Assembly: GCA_009774235.1 (NCBI GenBank)
Contig: VSNJ01000080.1
Coordinates: 1-18,212, forward strand
DNA from: Lachnospiraceae bacterium
GTDB taxonomy: Bacteria > Bacillota > Clostridia > Lachnospirales > Lachnospiraceae
Length of the DNA: 18,212 nt
Reading direction: 5' to 3'
Shown here: positions 13,786 to 18,212 of the stretch, piece after piece
Numbering within the stretch: the first letter of the stretch is position 1
Layout: each line of letters starts with the position of its first letter
Made by a program: the position numbers and the translations under genes
The notes under the pieces: model-generated
Databases searched by the model: none
What the model was told of the DNA's origin: nothing
The model's input: only the letters and a program-made list of their open reading frames with translations

Positions 13786-15219
13786 TTACTTTTTTAAATC
13801 TATACGAAACCGCATTCCACTATTCGTTGGCTCTAAGGCATAGCTAATACGGTAGGTATCTAAAATTTTCCCTGTAAGGTAAAGACCAAGTCCATTACCT
13901 CCCGTTGTCCGACTTCTGGAATAGTCTGGTCGGTAGAATGCTTCAAATAGATGCTTTCGCTCTTTTTCTGGAATAGGCTTACATTCGTTTTCTACAATTA
14001 GAGTTCCATTCATACAAGAGATAAAAACCCGCTTTCCCTTTTCCGTATATTTTACGGCATTAGAAATTATATTGGAAATTGCTTTTGTGACTGCTTTTTG
14101 CGGGAGCATAGCATAACTGCTGTCATCCACGTCCATTTTAAAGTTTATCCCCTTAGCTTTGGCAATTAGAATATAAGGGCTACACACTTCGTTAAGAAGC
14201 TCTGATAGAGAAACCTCAGCTACCTTTTCTTCTTGCTGACCACTGAGCTTAGACGCATCTAATACCTCTTGAATCATCGTTGCCAGCTGTAACATCATAT
14301 CTTTGCACACAGGCAGATAGGTGTTGTAATCCTGAAACTTTCCTATTCCCAAAATCATACTATCCAGCATGGTACATACCGCAGTAACTGGCGTTTTAAG
14401 TTCATGGGAAGCTGCTCGCATAAAGTCTATCTTGGATTGCTCTACCTCGTTGACATGTTCAATTTCAGCATGTAGGTCATCAATAGAAGTAAGCAACTCC
14501 CTATATAACGAATTTACATTTTGAGCAAGCTGCCCGATTTCATCTTTTGATGTCACAGGACAGATAATCGTGCGTTCCAACTTCTTCATACGACTGGTTG
14601 CATTTGATATTTCTGTGATTGGCTTTGTCATCCGTCTGGAATACCACAAAGCAACAATAACAGAAATCAGTACACAAATTATCAGGGTAAACGGAAGTAT
14701 TTCAAGAACAACGCCTTTAACTTCGCCAACCGGCTGTAAAGTCATTACAATCTGTAAACTACATTCTTTATCATAAGCATCCATAAATGTCGAGGTCTTT
14801 TTTACAAATTGTGTGGAAAGGAATGGTGTTAATCCCTCTATGCCTTGGTTTGTAATTTGAGGAAATGTATTAGAACTTTCCAGTTTACCATCAGGAGATG
14901 CCTGAAACGAATAATTCTTCCCGTTCCCATTCAGTACATCCTCAATATAAAAAGCCCCAAAAACATATTGCTCTCCTTCATAGGAAAGGGAGATACATGA
15001 CTTGCTTTTCTTTGCGTATTGCTCAACCAGTTCTTGAGGTGTTTTGGACTCAGATTCCTGTAATTTTCGCACGATTTCATTACTGATTTCTATTGCCTGC
15101 TTTTCCTTTTGATTGGTGTAAATTGTGGGAATGAGAAGGTAAATCAGGCAATGCCCCAACAAGGTAATCAACACCATAATGGAAAGCGTATATAAAAAGT
15201 TTTTTTGAAATAATTTCAT
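13786..15219 (-). CDS. Membrane sensor histidine kinase of the cargo two-component system
   Basis: 477-aa kinase with membrane helices at about 8-31 and 171-193 enclosing a 140-residue outer sensor domain, then HAMP (about 194-245). The H box is SHELKTP (H272), the N box is SNAVKYT (N387) and the G2 box is GGNGLGL (440-446). The usual DxGxG G1 motif is reduced to VENECKPIP, a substitution seen in some kinases of this group that may alter nucleotide handling. ATG 15219 overlaps the regulator stop as ATGA, with a GAGGTGAAG site. The large outer loop suggests direct sensing of an extracellular compound, unlike the short-loop BceS type. It probably signals to the regulator upstream to switch on the adjacent ABC operon. 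Confidence 0.94.
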   Translation of the reverse strand: MKLFQKNFLYTLSIMVLITLLGHCLIYLLIPTIYTNQKEKQAIEISNEIVRKLQESESKTPQELVEQYAKKSKSCISLSYEGEQYVFGAFYIEDVLNGNGKNYSFQASPDGKLESSNTFPQITNQGIEGLTPFLSTQFVKKTSTFMDAYDKECSLQIVMTLQPVGEVKGVVLEILPFTLIICVLISVIVALWYSRRMTKPITEISNATSRMKKLERTIICPVTSKDEIGQLAQNVNSLYRELLTSIDDLHAEIEHVNEVEQSKIDFMRAASHELKTPVTAVCTMLDSMILGIGKFQDYNTYLPVCKDMMLQLATMIQEVLDASKLSGQQEEKVAEVSLSELLNEVCSPYILIAKAKGINFKMDVDDSSYAMLPQKAVTKAISNIISNAVKYTEKGKRVFISCMNGTLIVENECKPIPEKERKHLFEAFYRPDYSRSRTTGGNGLGLYLTGKILDTYRISYALEPTNSGMRFRIDLKK

Positions 15220-15881
15220 CGCTTCACCTCAAATTTATATCCCACACCTTTTATCGTTTGAATACAGTCCAAATCCAACTTTTTCCGCAAGCGTCCTACG
15301 TAAGTGTCAATTGTTCTATCATTTAGCGGAATATCTATACCCCAAATATAGTTTAATATCTGTTCTCTCGTCAAAACAACACCTGGATGCTCCACCAACA
15401 TTTTCAGCAACAATACTTCCTTCGGTGAAATATCAACCGATATTCCTGCTTTTTCTGCCGAAAAACCAGAAAAATCAACCATTACATCTCCTTGCTGCCA
15501 TATCTTTTCGGGTTCAGTTTTCCCGACACGGCGGAGCAAAGCTGTCACTCTTTTACCAAGAAGAACAATGGAAAATGGTTTTATTACATAATCGTCAGCC
15601 AAACCATCAAAACTCATAATCTGTGTATCTGTATCGTCCATAGCTGTCAACATAATCACGGGAATAGAACTACTTTTTCTGATTTGCTTCAGGACGTTCA
15701 ATCCACTCATTTTCGGTAGCATAATATCCAGTATTACAAGGTCGATTTTATCTGTATTAAATGATTCAACTGCCGTTTCTCCATCAAAGACTGAAACGAC
15801 AGTATGCTCCATATCACGAAAATATTCGCTGACTGTTTCATTTGTCAGTTCATCATCTTCAACTACCAAAATTTTTGCCAT
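15216..15881 (-). CDS. OmpR/PhoB-family response regulator of the cargo two-component system
   Basis: 221-aa regulator. The receiver domain has D9/D10, phospho-acceptor D52 (LVILDIMLP), T79 and K101. The winged-helix output domain has VDISPKEVLLLKML and the end IQTIKGVGYKFEVKR. ATG 15881 follows GGAGGTG. It overlaps the kinase by four bases and starts 32 bp after the small HTH gene, so the three are probably one transcript. The tandem 11-bp repeats upstream of the ABC operon are its likely target. Confidence 0.95.
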   Translation of the reverse strand: MAKILVVEDDELTNETVSEYFRDMEHTVVSVFDGETAVESFNTDKIDLVILDIMLPKMSGLNVLKQIRKSSSIPVIMLTAMDDTDTQIMSFDGLADDYVIKPFSIVLLGKRVTALLRRVGKTEPEKIWQQGDVMVDFSGFSAEKAGISVDISPKEVLLLKMLVEHPGVVLTREQILNYIWGIDIPLNDRTIDTYVGRLRKKLDLDCIQTIKGVGYKFEVKR

Positions 15882-15913
15882 ACCATTTCACCTCCGCCCT
15901 TATTGTGGCATTC

Positions 15914-16117
15914 CTATTTGTCATCTGTATGAATTTCTTCTAATTTGTTTTCTTTTCTTCGGGCATCCGCAGGTTTTTTAGCTATTCGAGGTATTAACCA
16001 TATTCGGCTCAAACGAACTACTCCATCAATCCGATTGGTCTCACATAATTTCTGTACCCGTCGTTCAGATAATTTCCAAAGCTTTGCGGCTTCCTGCACC
16101 GTCATATACTCAAACAT
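15914..16117 (-). CDS. Small helix-turn-helix (MerR/excisionase-like) protein
   Basis: 67-aa basic protein with an HTH_17-type DNA-binding fold: TVQEAAKLWKLSERRVQKLCETN followed by a short wing RLSRIWLIPR (landmarks TVQEAAKLW and RRVQKLCE). ATG 16117 is chosen because GGGAGGC lies six bases upstream; the frame extends to 16159 without a ribosome site. Such small proteins are common on ICEs and can be excisionases or local regulators. It is first in the operon with the two-component system and divergent from the Orf9-like gene. Without a tyrosine integrase in view, a regulatory role is more likely than Xis. Confidence 0.85.
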   Translation of the reverse strand: MFEYMTVQEAAKLWKLSERRVQKLCETNRIDGVVRLSRIWLIPRIAKKPADARRKENKLEEIHTDDK

Positions 16118-16144
16118 AATTAGCCTCCCAAATGTATTGCATCC

Positions 16145-16173
16145 ATTATAAGCGGTCAAACGAATAATATCAA
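16145..16173 (-). promoter_or_regulatory. Sigma-A-type promoter of the HTH/two-component operon
   Basis: Minus strand TTGATA (16168-16173), 17-bp spacer, TATAAT (16145-16150), about 30 bp upstream of the small HTH start. This is the best consensus promoter in the window and points away from the Orf9-like gene. Confidence 0.8.
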
Positions 16174-16309
16174 CTGTGTAAACACGAACTTTTATATCTC
16201 AATACGGGCTATTAAATATCTTATACCAAGAGATTTCACAGCGTTTAATCAGAAGCCACATCTCTGTAAAATATAAGGGTAAGAATTTCAGAGTATAGGT
16301 GGTGAACTT

Positions 16310-16669
16310 ATGGACGAGAGAAACAACGATTTTGACTTTGATTTTACACCCATAGGACAAGCAATTAAGAAAGCTCGAAAAGCCAAAGGCATGACCAGAG
16401 AACAGCTTGCCCGTATTGTTGACTACAACCCCAGACATCTCCAAGCAATTGAAAATGAGGGACAATATCCAAGCATTGAGTTGTTTTTTCAACTTATTAT
16501 GATATTTGACATTTCGGTTGACGAGTACATACATTCGGACAAGACGGCAGTTAAAAGTTCTGTCCGCAGGCATTTGGACACTTTGCTTGACCGATTGAAT
16601 GACAAGGAGCTGTCCGTCATAGAAGCAACCGTAAACGGGCTATGTAAGGCAAAAGAGCCAGAGGAATAA
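16310..16669 (+). CDS. XRE-family regulator, Tn916 Orf9 type
   Basis: 119-aa protein, the only convincing plus-strand gene. The helix-turn-helix (about 15-70) reads GQAIKKARKAKGMTREQLA, then VDYNPRHLQAIENEGQYPS and DISVDEYI; the C-terminal part NDKELSVIEATVNGL also matches Tn916 Orf9 as I recall it. Orf9 is a repressor that holds down transcription of the ICE regulatory genes. ATG 16310 has an AGGTGG site. It is transcribed divergently from the HTH/two-component operon and ends in a tight terminator shared with its stop codon. The likely role is silencing the sigma factor gene and perhaps the divergent promoter. Confidence 0.9.
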   Translation: MDERNNDFDFDFTPIGQAIKKARKAKGMTREQLARIVDYNPRHLQAIENEGQYPSIELFFQLIMIFDISVDEYIHSDKTAVKSSVRRHLDTLLDRLNDKELSVIEATVNGLCKAKEPEE

Positions 16670-16687
16670 AAACCTCTGGTTTTTCTT
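16658..16687 (+). terminator. Terminator of the Orf9-like gene
   Basis: CCAGAGG (16658-16664) and CCTCTGG (16673-16679) form a perfect 7-bp stem, followed by TTTTTCTTT. The stop codon (16667-16669) is in the loop. The convergent wall-hydrolase gene ends at 16698. Confidence 0.88.
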
Positions 16688-16697
16688 TCGCCCTATT

Positions 16698-18212
16698 TTA
16701 GTAAACTGGCAAGCCGTAACCATAAATAACGCTACTACCGACAGCGTATTGTTTTTGCTTGCAGACATCGCCAGAATTGCCCTCCACGGTATAAACAACA
16801 CCATTCTCGCTTTTCTCTACAATACCCACATGGTCGATTGTTCCATCTCCATCCCAATCAAAAAAGATAATATTTCCTGCCGTTGGCTCATAGTTCTTAT
16901 CCTGCCACTGTCCTTTGCTCTTAAACCAGTTTACGCCGTCTGAGCAAAGGGAAAATTTCGGGATAATGCCGCTTTCCAGATAGCCGCACTGGTCGGCACA
17001 CCACGACACAAAACATGCACACCATTCCACACGCCCGCCAAAGCCGTACCAGCTCCAATAAGGCTGACCTCCCTCGTTGCCGAGCTGCGTCAATGCAACC
17101 TCCACAATGGCTTGGTTTCCTCCGCTTGTAAACGCCCTCCCGTATGGATAGTAGCGCAGCACATGGGCGGGGTACTGCGTGTCGCCGTATTTCTCCCAAC
17201 CGAGCCGCTGTGCCTGCATAGCGGAAAACTCCACCGCATTTGCATAGGAATAGCCGCCGTAGTTGGTCTTTGCCCATGAAATATACCCGTTGCCGAAGTT
17301 GTAGCCCTGCAAGGCGAGCTTGATGCGCTCCATATCAATCGGGTTCTCCACCTCGGCTGAAACAAGGGCGGCTTTCAGTTCCTGCACGCCGCACTCGATG
17401 GAATATTCGGGGTCTTTGATGCCGTTCGGCTCATGGGGGTATCTCTTGTTGAAGCTCCCCTCCGCCGCCTGCATCGGGTCAAGTCCACGTCCACCGCTTT
17501 CCTGCATCATCACCGCCTTGATAAGCTCCACATATTCGGGGATGCCGTACTGCTTCGCATACTTTTGTATCAGCGGCGTGTAGGCTTCCACTTCCGCACT
17601 GACAGGGGTATAGGAAGTGCTGTCGCTGCCGCCCCCGAACAGGGAAACGGCGCACCCAAGCAGGACGACGATAATGATTATCACAATGGCAATCCAGCCG
17701 CCCGCGATAAGGGCAGAAATCAACGCTTTTGTCCCCGCTATGATTGCCTTGACCGCCGCAATGGTAGCCTTGACCGTGGCTTTCGTCGCTTCGGCTGTCG
17801 CCTTTGCAGTGGCTTTTGCCGTCTGCGCCGCTTTCTGGGCGGCTTTGGCAGATGCTTTCGCCGTTTTCTGCGCCGCCTTTGCAGTCTGCTCCGTGGTCTT
17901 AATCGCTGTCTTGGATGTCGCCTTTGCAGTTTTCACGCCTTTTTCCGTCGCCTTGACCGTCCCTTTTGCTGTGGTCTTGACGGACTTTTCCGCATTTCTG
18001 GCGGTTGTCTTTATCGTCCGCTTTCCCTGTTGTCTGGTCTTTATTAGTGAGTTTGCCGCCGTCTGGGGCGTTTCGGTCTTGACAGGAGTAGAATGAGTAG
18101 CAGAAACAGCGGGACGGCTTGCAGTCCCTTGAACCTCCTGCAAGCCGTCCTGTCCCATTGTACGCATGGCGTTTTGTCCTGCCTTATTCCGCATTGTTTT
18201 CTGCTCTGCGGC
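16698..18212 (-). CDS. Conjugation-associated wall hydrolase, CD1108/CwlT-like (5' end missing)
   Basis: Bifunctional peptidoglycan hydrolase that opens the cell wall for the type IV transfer channel of ICEs. Residue numbers are from ATG 18194, but the frame is open to the window edge and that ATG has no ribosome site, so more N-terminus lies outside. Residues 55-165 are a Lys/Ala/Thr-rich repeat region (KTTAK, KATEK, KTAQK units) typical of CD1108-family mobile-element proteins. A membrane helix spans about 164-187. A CwlT-type muramidase follows (about 200-350, catalytic E232 in QESGG), then a CHAP amidase/endopeptidase (about 362-498) with C392 in EWCACF, H455 in DHVGIV and N473 in EGNSG. 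The DNA from about 17.0 kb rightwards is much GC-richer than the CHAP end and the cargo genes. Confidence 0.92.
   Translation of the reverse strand, partial: AAEQKTMRNKAGQNAMRTMGQDGLQEVQGTASRPAVSATHSTPVKTETPQTAANSLIKTRQQGKRTIKTTARNAEKSVKTTAKGTVKATEKGVKTAKATSKTAIKTTEQTAKAAQKTAKASAKAAQKAAQTAKATAKATAEATKATVKATIAAVKAIIAGTKALISALIAGGWIAIVIIIIVVLLGCAVSLFGGGSDSTSYTPVSAEVEAYTPLIQKYAKQYGIPEYVELIKAVMMQESGGRGLDPMQAAEGSFNKRYPHEPNGIKDPEYSIECGVQELKAALVSAEVENPIDMERIKLALQGYNFGNGYISWAKTNYGGYSYANAVEFSAMQAQRLGWEKYGDTQYPAHVLRYYPYGRAFTSGGNQAIVEVALTQLGNEGGQPYWSWYGFGGRVEWCACFVSWCADQCGYLESGIIPKFSLCSDGVNWFKSKGQWQDKNYEPTAGNIIFFDWDGDGTIDHVGIVEKSENGVVYTVEGNSGDVCKQKQYAVGSSVIYGYGLPVY

Noticed and set aside
16199..16573. 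Minus-strand frame of 124 aa opposite the Orf9-like gene
   Set aside because: Antisense to a well-supported XRE regulator and covers the divergent promoter region.
8639..16669. Tetracycline resistance gene expected in a Tn916-like setting
   Set aside because: No ribosomal-protection GTPase or efflux gene is present between the regulators; the slot holds the two-component/ABC cassette.
17433..18096. Long plus-strand frames (204 and 159 aa) opposite the wall-hydrolase gene
   Set aside because: Antisense reflections of the GC-rich Lys/Ala/Thr repeat region; low-complexity products and no ribosome sites.

Overview
The window looks like the integration/regulation end of an integrative and conjugative element (ICE) from a low-to-mid GC Firmicute, most likely a gut Clostridia relative (Lachnospiraceae or Oscillospiraceae type). 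The reasons are strong AGGAGG-type ribosome binding sites, a roughly 40% GC background, large serine recombinases, a Tn916 Orf9-like repressor and Orf7-like sigma factor, and a CD1108-family cell-wall hydrolase of the transfer apparatus. No rRNA, tRNA or CRISPR array was seen. All real genes but one lie on the minus strand, so the window reads right to left.

Right end (about 16.1-18.2 kb): the 3' part of a conjugation-associated bifunctional wall hydrolase (muramidase plus CHAP), then a plus-strand XRE regulator of the Tn916 Orf9 type with its own terminator, divergent from a minus-strand operon. Cargo block (about 9.4-16.2 kb): a clear promoter serves a small excisionase-like HTH gene and a two-component system (response regulator and kinase overlapping by ATGA). 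After a terminator and a GC-rich hairpin cluster comes a four-gene ABC transporter operon: two FtsX/MacB-type permeases, an ATPase and a small two-helix membrane protein. Its promoter has a good -10, a poor -35 and two tandem 11-bp repeats just upstream, as expected if the neighbouring response regulator activates it. By analogy with Vex/Vnc-type and other ICE-borne ABC/two-component cassettes, it may handle antimicrobial peptides; that is inference.

Regulation and recombination block (about 5.6-9.2 kb): an Orf7-like sigma factor, an uncertain GC-richer stretch, a PemK/MazF toxin translationally coupled to an unrecognised ORF, a 50-residue ORF, and a full-length 556-aa large serine recombinase.

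Nested insertion (about 2.65-5.67 kb): the last codons of the large recombinase occur twice, in a 24-bp direct repeat with one mismatch about 3.0 kb apart. The left copy still carries the tail and stop codon that would complete the recombinase, followed by a terminator. Between the copies lie a 307-aa serine recombinase lacking the usual C-terminal zinc ribbon and a 519-aa protein joining a DUF262 (ParB/Srx-like, DGxxR) domain to a canonical zinc-type HNH nuclease. The simplest readings are a compact serine-recombinase mobile unit with a DUF262-HNH effector (possible anti-phage or inter-element defence) inserted at the 3' end of the ICE recombinase gene, or tandem integration of two elements at a shared attachment site.

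Left end (0-2.2 kb): a second, VanRS-like two-component system with its own terminator, either chromosomal flank or part of a larger element.
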